DNA from: Nitrospira sp. MA-1
Lineage (GTDB): Bacteria; Nitrospirota; Nitrospiria; Nitrospirales; UBA8639
Reading direction: 5' to 3'
DNA: 64,000 nt
Assembly: GCA_032139905.1 (NCBI GenBank)
Contig: JAQJDB010000007.1
Coordinates: 558,001 to 622,000 of the forward strand
Position numbers and translations under genes: made by a program. The notes beneath the pieces are model-generated. The model ran no database searches and was not told the origin of the DNA. It was given only the letters and a program-made list of their open reading frames with translations. Of the stretch, positions 38,602 through 45,068 are shown piece after piece (the stretch's first letter is position 1; every line of letters starts with the position of its first letter).

Positions 38602-39453
38602 ATGGGGGAAGATAAGAATCAAATCGTGTCCGGCATTCTCAGAGCCCGGGCGGAGTTGGAGCAGGTGTTGTACGAAATGGAGAAACTGCCGGCAATCAGT
38701 GAGAGTGCTGTCCATTTTGCCGCACATGCCCTGAACAATTATCTCACCGTGACCGGCGGAACGGTTGAATTACTCCTGTTGATGCTAGCGGACCATCCGG
38801 ACAAGCAAATCCGCACCGGGCTTGAGTCCTTGCAACAGGCCACAAATTTGATGGCGCACACGGTCAGTCGACTGGTGAATACCGAGACCGGTCTGGACGC
38901 CGAAATGCGTTTCGAAAAGGTGGAGTTGCCGATCATGGCGCAGAGGTTTCGCCTCTTTTATCAACGCATTGCGGATCAGAAGCAGATTCAGTGTCTTTTG
39001 GGTTCCACGGGCGGTGTTCCTCCTGTGTGGACTGACCGTGTCGCCACCGCTGCTGCGTTGGATAACCTGTTCTCGAACGCCGTGAAGTACTCACCACCCG
39101 GGAAGCGAATATGGGTCGATGTGGTGCCCCAGCAGGATTGGGTGGTCTGTCGTGTTCGAGACGAGGGCCCGGGCCTGAGTCAGGAAGACCAGGCCAAACT
39201 CTTCCAGCGCGGAGTACTACTCACCCCTAGACCTACGGGAGGAGAGCCTTCAACAGGGTACGGCTTGGCGGTCGCCAAGGAACTGATCGAGAAGGTAGGG
39301 GGGGGGATCTGGTGTGAGAGCGTGGTGGGGCAGGGGGCCTGTTTCTCCTTTCGATTGCCTCAATACCAGGAACTGGTGCATGGATCCGGGCGGACGTTGC
39401 CGGGTTTACACGAGAACAAGGAGCATGAGAGCCGGACCGTACGCCACACCTGA
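38602..39453 (+). CDS. Soluble histidine kinase-like protein
   Basis: A 283-residue cytoplasmic protein. The dimerisation/phosphoacceptor region is a degenerate HisKA-like helix (HFAAHALNNYLTVTGG, candidate His near residue 45), followed by a HATPase domain: DNLFSNAVKYSPPG, RDEGPGLSQ and STGYGLAVAKELI. There is no sensor domain and no membrane segment. It has no adjacent response regulator. A strong ribosome binding site, GGGAGGAG, precedes the start. It may act on an orphan receiver. Confidence 0.8.
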   Translation: MGEDKNQIVSGILRARAELEQVLYEMEKLPAISESAVHFAAHALNNYLTVTGGTVELLLLMLADHPDKQIRTGLESLQQATNLMAHTVSRLVNTETGLDAEMRFEKVELPIMAQRFRLFYQRIADQKQIQCLLGSTGGVPPVWTDRVATAAALDNLFSNAVKYSPPGKRIWVDVVPQQDWVVCRVRDEGPGLSQEDQAKLFQRGVLLTPRPTGGEPSTGYGLAVAKELIEKVGGGIWCESVVGQGACFSFRLPQYQELVHGSGRTLPGLHENKEHESRTVRHT

Positions 39454-39569
39454 TCTGAGGGTTATTCAGAATACTCAATGTTCATGGTCCTCGACAGGTA
39501 AGCGGTTTGTTGTAGTTCAATCAGGGGCGTGCCATCCATCTCTGCAACACCTTTAAAGGGGAAATTCCT

Positions 39570-40097
39570 ATGAGATCGACACGACTCAACCTCTTTTCTA
39601 TCATGATCGCCGTGGTATTTTCGCTTTGTGCATCACTGGTGTTTGCTGGAGGAGCGACGGCAAAAACCGGATTCTCACAAGCCCAGGAATCGGCCAGGAA
39701 ATGGCAGGCGGACGTGGTTCTGGTCCAAATCATCACCGTATCAGGAGATATGGAGGGCACGTCGAGGAAGTGGAGCTATCTCTTTTATTCACCTCAGGCA
39801 AAAAAGGGGTACAAGGTGGACGTGAAGGATAGCAAGATTGATCAAGCGATTGAAGTGCCGTCGAGCTTTACGGATGCGGTGGATGGAGATTTTATTGATA
39901 GTGCGCAGGCAATCACAGAAGGGAAAAAGAAAGGGCTCAAGGGGAAAAATCGAGCGATGATGACCCTCCACATCATGCAGCAAGGCACCAAAAGCCAGGG
40001 CGCCTATTGGAATATCGTCAGTGACCAGGCGGAAGGAAGAAGCACGCTCATCAACGCCAAGACCGGGAAATTCTTCAGGCACCAGGCACTCAAGTAG
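39570..40097 (+). CDS. Exported protein of unknown function
   Basis: A 175-residue protein with a signal peptide (residues 8-30, cleavage near VFAGGA). The mature protein is lysine-rich and contains a repeated pattern of small beta units (WSYLFYSPQAKKGYKVDVKD and AYWNIVSDQAEGRSTLINAK) that resembles PepSY-like periplasmic folds. I do not recognise a named family. It sits between the kinase gene and the toxin-antitoxin module, with its own start site. Confidence 0.7.
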   Translation: MRSTRLNLFSIMIAVVFSLCASLVFAGGATAKTGFSQAQESARKWQADVVLVQIITVSGDMEGTSRKWSYLFYSPQAKKGYKVDVKDSKIDQAIEVPSSFTDAVDGDFIDSAQAITEGKKKGLKGKNRAMMTLHIMQQGTKSQGAYWNIVSDQAEGRSTLINAKTGKFFRHQALK

Positions 40098-40268
40098 ATG
40101 GTGCCTGGCGTCAGTATCTATCCTCTGTCAATGTGTATTCCTCCCTACAGGCAGTCGTGTCTTATTGCGTCAGGGCCCATTTCTGGCACGTGGAGCAGTT
40201 CTGCCTTCCTGACAGCTCTGTAAGTTCAGATTTCTCCGATTGACTTCCCGTTTCATGAAAAGTACCAT

Positions 40269-40285
40269 TTGTACAATTCGTACGA
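40269..40285. promoter_or_regulatory. Tandem palindromic operator of the toxin-antitoxin module
   Basis: Two perfect 8-base palindromes, TTGTACAA and TCGTACGA, separated by a single T, lie 36 bases before the antitoxin start. YefM-type antitoxins are known to bind palindromes with a TGTACA core, which the first contains exactly. Confidence 0.65.
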
Positions 40286-40321
40286 TACGTTCATTCGAGA
40301 GGAAGGGAAAAGAGGTAGTTT

Positions 40322-40576
40322 ATGGCACATTTACCATCCAGCAAAGCACGAGAAGGATTTGCGGATACGATCAATCGTGTGGCATACGGCAACGAGCGCG
40401 TGGTGTTGCGCCGGCGCGGGAAAGAAGTCGCAGCCGTCGTCCCGATTGCCGACCTGCGATTGTTGGAAGAGTTGGAAGATCGAATGGACCTTGTCGACGC
40501 CAGAGCCGCCTTGGCTGAAACTAAGAAGAAAGGCGCGAAGTCCCTTGATGGGATTCTGAAGGAACTGGGTCTCTAA
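40322..40576 (+). CDS. Phd/YefM-family antitoxin
   Basis: An 84-residue antitoxin. The N-terminal half carries the family pattern SKAREGFADTINRVAYGNER then VVLRRRGKEVAAVVPIADLR, which folds as the Phd/YefM DNA-binding domain. The C-terminal half (LEDRMDLVDARAAL onward) would wrap the toxin. Neighbouring palindromes fit autoregulation. The toxin gene follows after 9 bases. The pair is a type II toxin-antitoxin module. Confidence 0.88.
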   Translation: MAHLPSSKAREGFADTINRVAYGNERVVLRRRGKEVAAVVPIADLRLLEELEDRMDLVDARAALAETKKKGAKSLDGILKELGL

Positions 40577-40585
40577 CCCCTTCCG

Positions 40586-40846
40586 ATGGCCTATTCGATT
40601 CTCCTCGCCCCTCCTGCGGAAAGGCAGCTCAAGGCCTTTTCCCAAGCAGTTCAAAAGCGTCTGATTAAACGTCTCAAGACGCTGCAGGTCAACCCCCGTC
40701 CACAGGGCGTCAAGAAGCTGTCTGGTGAAGATGACCTGTACCGTGTTCGGGAGGGAAGCTATCGCATCATTTATACAATCCGCGAAAAGGCACTTATTGT
40801 CCTTGTTCTCAAGATCGGCGATAGAAAAGAAGTCTACCGCCCTTGA
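40586..40846 (+). CDS. RelE/ParE-superfamily toxin
   Basis: An 86-residue toxin, probably a ribosome-dependent mRNA interferase. Motifs PPAERQLKAFSQAVQKRL, NPRPQGVKKL and YRVREGSYRIIYTI match the RelE fold, with the conserved basic and aromatic residues (Arg in YRVREG, Tyr in RIIYTI) and terminal VYRP. It is 9 bases after the antitoxin gene, so the two are co-transcribed. Confidence 0.88.
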   Translation: MAYSILLAPPAERQLKAFSQAVQKRLIKRLKTLQVNPRPQGVKKLSGEDDLYRVREGSYRIIYTIREKALIVLVLKIGDRKEVYRP

Positions 40847-40927
40847 TCCTTGGCCATCATTTGGGAGGCGGTTGGTTGTTAGAGTATATGACCAGACTGA
40901 GGGTGGGTGCTTGCGGGTGCAGTGGTT

Positions 40928-41104
40928 ATGGAGCCTGAATATGAAATGGTTCAGCCTAATGGACGAATTCGCTGGTGGGGTCAATTGAAGAAGCCGGTGG
41001 AAAGGCCGCCCAGGGTTATCCTGTTAGCCGATAGGGAAACGGGTCGTAACGCGTTTTTTGATGGATCCTATCGGAGACCGAATGAAGGTAAAATATTTTT
41101 CTGA
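40928..41104 (+). CDS. Small conserved protein preceding DUF2283
   Basis: 58 residues: an acidic start, then RIRWWGQLKKPVERPPRVIL and RETGRNAFFDGSYRRP. This pattern resembles small proteins that are often paired with DUF2283 genes, though I cannot name the family. ATG at 40928 gives the likely product. Its end overlaps the next gene by 23 bases in another frame, so the two are coupled. Together they may form a toxin-antitoxin-like pair; that is inference. Confidence 0.5.
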   Translation: MEPEYEMVQPNGRIRWWGQLKKPVERPPRVILLADRETGRNAFFDGSYRRPNEGKIFF

Positions 41105-41285
41105 CACGGACACCGCCTATATCGAATTTAGTAATCAAGATGTGGTGGAGACTAAAGATATTAATGAAAACATCCTGATTGACCTTGATGAAAATGGCCA
41201 GCTTGTTGGGATGACCATTGAACATGCCGATGTTCAAGCAAACCTTTCTGAAATTTCATTCCAACAACTGACCCCAAAAGGCTAA
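41082..41285 (+). CDS. DUF2283 family protein
   Basis: 67 residues with the family pattern MKVKYFSDTDTAYIEFSN, ILIDLDENGQLVGMTIEHA. DUF2283 proteins are small and often lie in toxin-antitoxin-like pairs. ATG at 41082 is preferred because the family starts at this Met-Lys-Val; the frame extends to 41058. It overlaps the preceding small gene. Confidence 0.8.
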   Translation: MKVKYFSDTDTAYIEFSNQDVVETKDINENILIDLDENGQLVGMTIEHADVQANLSEISFQQLTPKG

Positions 41286-41369
41286 TGCACCAATCCTTTT
41301 CCCCCAGCGATGAGAGCTGATGTACACACCTTTCCAGCATATCCCTAGTAATTCTTTACCCCACTCTGT

Positions 41370-41446
41370 CATACCCGACATTGTTAATCGGGAATCCATC
41401 TTCTCCGCTCTTGTCATTCCTGCGGGCCGTTGGCAGGAATCTATTT
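41370..41446. repeat. Two 32-base palindromic repeats
   Basis: Units at 41370-41401 and 41415-41446. Each starts GTCAT and contains an inverted repeat (CCCGA with TCGGG; ATTCCTGC with GCAGGAAT), ending ATCCAT or ATCTAT. The same 32-base family recurs at 60279-60399. It lies upstream of the reverse transcriptase locus. Confidence 0.8.
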
Positions 41447-41589
41447 TACCTTGATATATTTCGTCGATTGACGGAGAATTGGCCGCGACTGTTGGTAAGT
41501 AGTTTTTCGAATGCGACAGGAGAAAGGGTTCGTGGATAGAAAAACGAAATTCCACATCTTGGGCGGATTAGGCTAATTAATGTTATGTG

Positions 41590-41775
41590 TGAAAATTCGA
41601 AAGCAAAGTGATAGGATAAAAATTACTTTCCCAGGGAAAGAACGGACACCCTATAGATCGTTCCATGAACGAACTCCTGGGGGAAAAGCGTCAAAACTTT
41701 TTCAACCAAATGGCAACTTACTTTTACGTGGTTGTGTCCGTGGAAGGCCCGGTCTTTTGATCGGGCCTTCTGTAT
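41590..41775 (+). ncRNA. Candidate non-coding RNA of the reverse transcriptase locus
   Basis: About 185 bases directly before the reverse transcriptase gene hold no reading frame but dense structure. A perfect hairpin with stem CTTTCC lies at 41626-41640. A long-range stem, ACGGACAC (41642-41649) with GTGTCCGT (41734-41741), closes a domain of about 84 bases. Inside it a small hairpin, CGTTC-CAT-GAACG, spans 41659-41671. A terminator hairpin at 41743-41770 ends it. Retrons and several defence-associated reverse transcriptases carry a template or structural RNA in this position. The 5' end is not known. Confidence 0.6.
41743..41770 (+). terminator. Intrinsic terminator between ncRNA and reverse transcriptase gene
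   Basis: A 12-pair stem (GAAGGCCCGGTC with GATCGGGCCTTC, one G-T pair) with a TTTT loop, followed by TGTATTTT. It lies only 17 bases before the start codon, so most upstream transcripts would stop here and some would read through. Confidence 0.85.
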
Positions 41776-41787
41776 TTTGGAGAAAGA

Positions 41788-43284
41788 ATGTATTTAGAAG
41801 ACTACCTCAGAAAAATAATTGATGAAGAATCAGATAAGCTGATTCTTCGATATCATGCATATCATAATGCCCTTCATAATGAGTATCTTCGAAACAAAAA
41901 AAGGATTTCGGATCCTCCCAAAAAGACCATAAAAAGGCCTGATTACTGGCAGGAAGATAAAAAGTTTAATCCTTTTTATGTCAAAAGAAAAAGTAAAAGC
42001 ATAGCTTGCTCAATTGCTAAAAAAATATCAGAGCAGACTTACGAGCCATACCCCCCACATACAAAGGAGATTCCAAAGCCGGGTGGAGGTCTAAGGTCAA
42101 TCGCCGTTTACCAGATACCTGATGCCGCAGTATCAAGAATTTTTTACAACCGTCTATTGGCTAAAAACAAACATAGGTTTAGTTCATTTTCTTATGCCTA
42201 TAGGAATGATCGAAACGTTCATTTCGCTATTCAGGATATTTGGCTAGATATATCGAGAGACGCAAGATCATTTATCGCAGAGTTTGATTTTTCTGATTTT
42301 TTTGGATCAATTTCTCATGATTATTTGATGGCCCAATATGATGAGAACGGTTTTTTTATTAGTGACGAAGAAAGGCATGTGATCAATTCTTTCCTAAAGG
42401 GTAGAACGAGAGGGATTCCTCAAGGTACGTCGATCTCATTGTTCTTAGCCAACCTCGTATGTTGGAGGCTAGATCTAGGGCTTGAAAGAGAGGGTCTAAA
42501 ATTTGCCCGGTATGCAGACGACACTGTGATTTGGAGTCCCGATTATCAAAGGATTTGCAAAGCCTTTACAATTATTAACGAGTTCTCTTCATTAGCCGGC
42601 ATACCGATTAACGCTAAAAAATCAGATGGAATAAACCTATTAACAAAGGAAGATTTACCTACAGAACTCAAGAGCACCAAAACAAAGCTTGATTTTCTAG
42701 GTTATTCAATATCCGTGACCGCAGTATCTATAAAAGATGCATCATTGAAGAAGATCAAAAAGCAAATCTCATATTTGCTCTATAGAAATCTCATACAACC
42801 CTTACGAGGTAGTGAGCTGAAGGGTATGATAATCCCTGCGAATGATAAAGATGCAGCTTTGCTTACAGCTATAATGCAGATTAGGCGCTATTTGTATGGT
42901 GGGCTGACCGGTCAACAGCTAAGAAATTACTTAAGTGGCAGAACTAAAAGAATCTATTTTAAAGGGATTCTTAGTTTTTACCCATTGGTCAATGATGAAG
43001 AACAATTGAAAGCCTTGGATGGATGGCTTGTGTCTGTCATCTGCCGCTCTTTAAAACTACGATTGAAGTTGTTGAAGAAATGGAAATTTGATCGCTCTGG
43101 CATTTTCCCCTTTAACTTGCCGTGCTCTGAAATCCCCGAAAGATTTAAAGCCAAAAGAATATATGGGAAATCTTTGTTGGAAATCCCCAGTTTTATGCTA
43201 ATCCAGCGTGCAATGCAAAAGGGGCTTAAGCATCGTGGGATAGAGAGTGTGATGCATCCAGATTCAGTGGATTATGACTACTGA
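41788..43284 (+). CDS. Reverse transcriptase, retron/DRT (unknown-group) like
   Basis: A 498-residue RNA-directed DNA polymerase. Motif order is intact: RT1 region PKPGGGLRSIAVYQIPDAAV, motif A EFDFSDFFGSISH (catalytic Asp about 167), motif B GIPQGTSISLFLANL (QG about 212), motif C RYADDTVIW (YADD 242-245), motif D GIPINAKKSDG and motif E LDFLGYSIS. About 190 more residues follow, with no maturase or HNH motif, so it is not a group II intron protein. The DGR signature is absent. The gene is clearly A+T-rich compared with its neighbours, suggesting transfer. GGAG precedes the ATG. A structured RNA and terminator lie upstream. The exact subclass is not known to me. Confidence 0.85.
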   Translation: MYLEDYLRKIIDEESDKLILRYHAYHNALHNEYLRNKKRISDPPKKTIKRPDYWQEDKKFNPFYVKRKSKSIACSIAKKISEQTYEPYPPHTKEIPKPGGGLRSIAVYQIPDAAVSRIFYNRLLAKNKHRFSSFSYAYRNDRNVHFAIQDIWLDISRDARSFIAEFDFSDFFGSISHDYLMAQYDENGFFISDEERHVINSFLKGRTRGIPQGTSISLFLANLVCWRLDLGLEREGLKFARYADDTVIWSPDYQRICKAFTIINEFSSLAGIPINAKKSDGINLLTKEDLPTELKSTKTKLDFLGYSISVTAVSIKDASLKKIKKQISYLLYRNLIQPLRGSELKGMIIPANDKDAALLTAIMQIRRYLYGGLTGQQLRNYLSGRTKRIYFKGILSFYPLVNDEEQLKALDGWLVSVICRSLKLRLKLLKKWKFDRSGIFPFNLPCSEIPERFKAKRIYGKSLLEIPSFMLIQRAMQKGLKHRGIESVMHPDSVDYDY

Positions 43285-43615
43285 GCTTCATAGCAATTGC
43301 TTTTACCTGGGGAAAATGTAGGTACGTCCGTTCCTCGCTCTGCCACAATAGGTCACCGATTATCCGAAGCCATAACCAGAGGGGCGACCCCTTAAATTTC
43401 TTACACAGTCTATTTTCCCAGGATAGGGGGCGGCGGCCATTATCCTCGGCTCGTGCACGACCGTTACAACCATATCGCAATCGCGACAAGGGAGCCTTAC
43501 AAGAAAAAGTTGGCCGGAATGTTTATCCTGGTTTGGGGGGTAGGTCTTACAATATCACATCAAGGGATTTCTGTGCCCACGGCCGCGATCCTTTCTGAGT
43601 CTTTATGTTTCAAGT
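43285..43615. other. Intergenic region after the reverse transcriptase gene
   Basis: About 330 bases between the reverse transcriptase stop and the HigA-like gene. A frame at 43453-43680 runs into the HigA gene on the other strand and is not supported. I see no second effector gene for the reverse transcriptase here. Confidence 0.45.
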
Positions 43616-43909
43616 CTAACGTTTCGTGGTCATGGCGAAACGGAATCCGCACGCATACAAAAGTGCATCGAGACTTTTGAATTCCGGATTTCCCCGTCCA
43701 GAGAGGATCTTATACAGGTTTTCACGATTAAGTTTGGACTTCTCGGCGAGTTGTGCCACGCCCCCTTGAGCTTTGGCTACATTGCTTAGCGCCAATAAAA
43801 ACAATTCAGGATCGTCTTCCTCCAGTGCTGCGTTCAAATTTTCTTCGACTTCACCCGCATCATGTAGGCATGCAATTAGGTCTGGTTGATAGGCGTTACT
43901 TTTGTTCAT
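43616..43909 (-). CDS. HigA-like antitoxin (XRE-family, orphan)
   Basis: A 97-residue antitoxin of the type that pairs with HigB/RelE-like toxins. ATG at 43909 follows GAGGAG. The N-terminal part (LIACLHDAGEVEENLNAAL) and the helix-turn-helix (GGVAQLAEKSKLNRENLYKI) plus SGRGNPEFKSLDALLYACG match the family. A toxin gene normally lies directly upstream, but the 95 bases before the next gene cannot encode one, so its partner is missing. It may be a degenerate module or act on a distant toxin. Confidence 0.8.
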   Translation of the reverse strand: MNKSNAYQPDLIACLHDAGEVEENLNAALEEDDPELFLLALSNVAKAQGGVAQLAEKSKLNRENLYKILSGRGNPEFKSLDALLYACGFRFAMTTKR

Positions 43910-43987
43910 GGTCTCCTCACTTTTCAGGAACTGCGAGTAAGGAAATCTCCCTGGGTCCTTCTTTTCCAATGTTGGGAAATTCTCTGT

Positions 43988-44017
43988 CGGCAGGCTCTCA
44001 AGCCTTAGAGCCTGCCG
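43988..44017 (-). terminator. Terminator of the DUF433/DUF5615 module
   Basis: A perfect 11-base stem, CGGCAGGCTCT with AGAGCCTGCCG, around an 8-base loop. It overlaps the last codons and stop of the toxin gene, and separates that module from the HigA gene. The T tract downstream is weak. Confidence 0.65.
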
Positions 44018-44346
44018 GATAATTCAACCAGAGGCTCACCGGATTTCAGAAGCGTCAGTAGAGTTGGGAATGTCCTTTGAAGAAGGGTGCAAAGGTAGGC
44101 GTTTGACGTGTTCCCACACGTAACCCAAATGATTTGCGGTGGGACGCCATGCACCATCACCAAATCCATAAAATCCTGATCTTTACTCATAATGGTGGCA
44201 CCGGCTTGTCGAGCGGATTGGAATATTTCCAGATCACTGGCATCTCTAAGGCCGAGAGAGGAGACGGATTGAGCGGGAATAGAAAAGGTAATAGTGAGCC
44301 AGGGTGCTAACTGAGGAGACAGTTGAGCGTCGATCCACAGAATCAA
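44005..44346 (-). CDS. DUF5615 PIN-like toxin
   Basis: 113 residues of the PIN-like DUF5615 family. The N-terminal motif ILWIDAQLSPQLAPWL has the first acidic residue of the PIN-like site. The second part has GLRDASDLEIFQSARQAGAT and MSKDQDFMDL, which supply the other acidic residues. It is predicted to be an RNase toxin. Its start overlaps the end of the DUF433 antitoxin gene by 4 bases (ATGA). Confidence 0.85.
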   Translation of the reverse strand: MILWIDAQLSPQLAPWLTITFSIPAQSVSSLGLRDASDLEIFQSARQAGATIMSKDQDFMDLVMVHGVPPQIIWVTCGNTSNAYLCTLLQRTFPTLLTLLKSGEPLVELSGRL

Positions 44347-44567
44347 GAGGTAACCATGGGATGGTTCACACGCGCACTGGCAAATTTAAGGCAGGCTTGA
44401 ATATCTTCCGCTTCTAAATCGGGCAATTCTTCTAGGACTTGTTGAGGGGTGAGCCCGTTCCCCAAGAGGGCCAGGACATCCGTCACACGAATCCGCATTC
44501 CCCGGATACAGGGACGGCCACCGCATTGGTCAACGTTCACAGTAATACGTTCTGCAATAGTAGCCAT
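44343..44567 (-). CDS. DUF433 antitoxin
   Basis: 74 residues of the DUF433 family: ITVNVDQCGGRPCIRGMRIR, then VTDVLALLGNGLTPQQVLEE and LPDLEAEDIQACLKFA, a helix-turn-helix-like antitoxin usually encoded just before a PIN-like DUF5615 toxin, as here. GGGAGG lies upstream of ATG 44567. The pair forms a type II toxin-antitoxin operon. Confidence 0.88.
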   Translation of the reverse strand: MATIAERITVNVDQCGGRPCIRGMRIRVTDVLALLGNGLTPQQVLEELPDLEAEDIQACLKFASARVNHPMVTS

Positions 44568-45068
44568 ATTTCTTCCCTCCCTGGGGATTATACCAGAGAG
44601 TAAATGAGGAGCAACCGAACAAATGTAGAGGAGAGCATTCAGGGGAAAATCGAAACTCTTCTCAAAAGGGAGGATTTGACTGCGGGAAAGATGGACTATA
44701 GTTATTCCAAATAATTTCCAAAGGCTTCTTCTCTTTGATCATGCCAGTAAAGCGGCCATTCCACATGGAATTCCCTGAGGACCTTAACCTTCCCATTGTC
44801 CGACGCCTGCCGCCCGGATCCATGGGCGGACGCTCTCATCACTTGGCGGGCATTGTTTGAGTGCAACGAGTTGGCCCGCCCTCCCCTGGGTTGCGTCCGT
44901 CCATTCGTGACCGGGCGGGGCGTCCATGGTTTTGGCTACTTTTGCCGAAACAAAAGTGGCTCGGCAGTCAGGACGAAACCAGGCATCTCTGATCATTCCA
45001 ATTAGGGGAATTGTGCCCCCGAGCAAAGCGGAAATTATATGGAAAGACTGTAGTTTCTGCCAGAGTTA
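44568..45068. repeat. Non-coding region holding a dispersed repeat-like element
   Basis: About 500 bases between the toxin-antitoxin operon and the P-type ATPase gene. From about 44790 to 45010 it resembles a widely dispersed intergenic element: conserved-looking GGCGTCCATGGTTTTGGCTA, then an inverted repeat ACTTTTG-CCGAAA-CAAAAGT, then CTCGGCAG. No gene is supported. Its identity as a repeat is recalled from other genomes, since only one copy is in this window. Confidence 0.4.

Noticed and set aside
41370-41446. Possible CRISPR repeats
   Set aside because: Only two units here with unequal arms and a 13-base gap; no spacer pattern or cas gene. They fit a REP-like family better.
41788-43284. 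Diversity-generating retroelement reading
   Set aside because: Motif B is QGTSIS, not the DGR-type GxxxSQ, and no template/variable repeat pair or target gene is seen nearby.
43453-43680. A plus-strand frame after the reverse transcriptase gene, considered as its accessory effector
   Set aside because: Its end runs antisense into the well-supported HigA gene, and no motif is visible.
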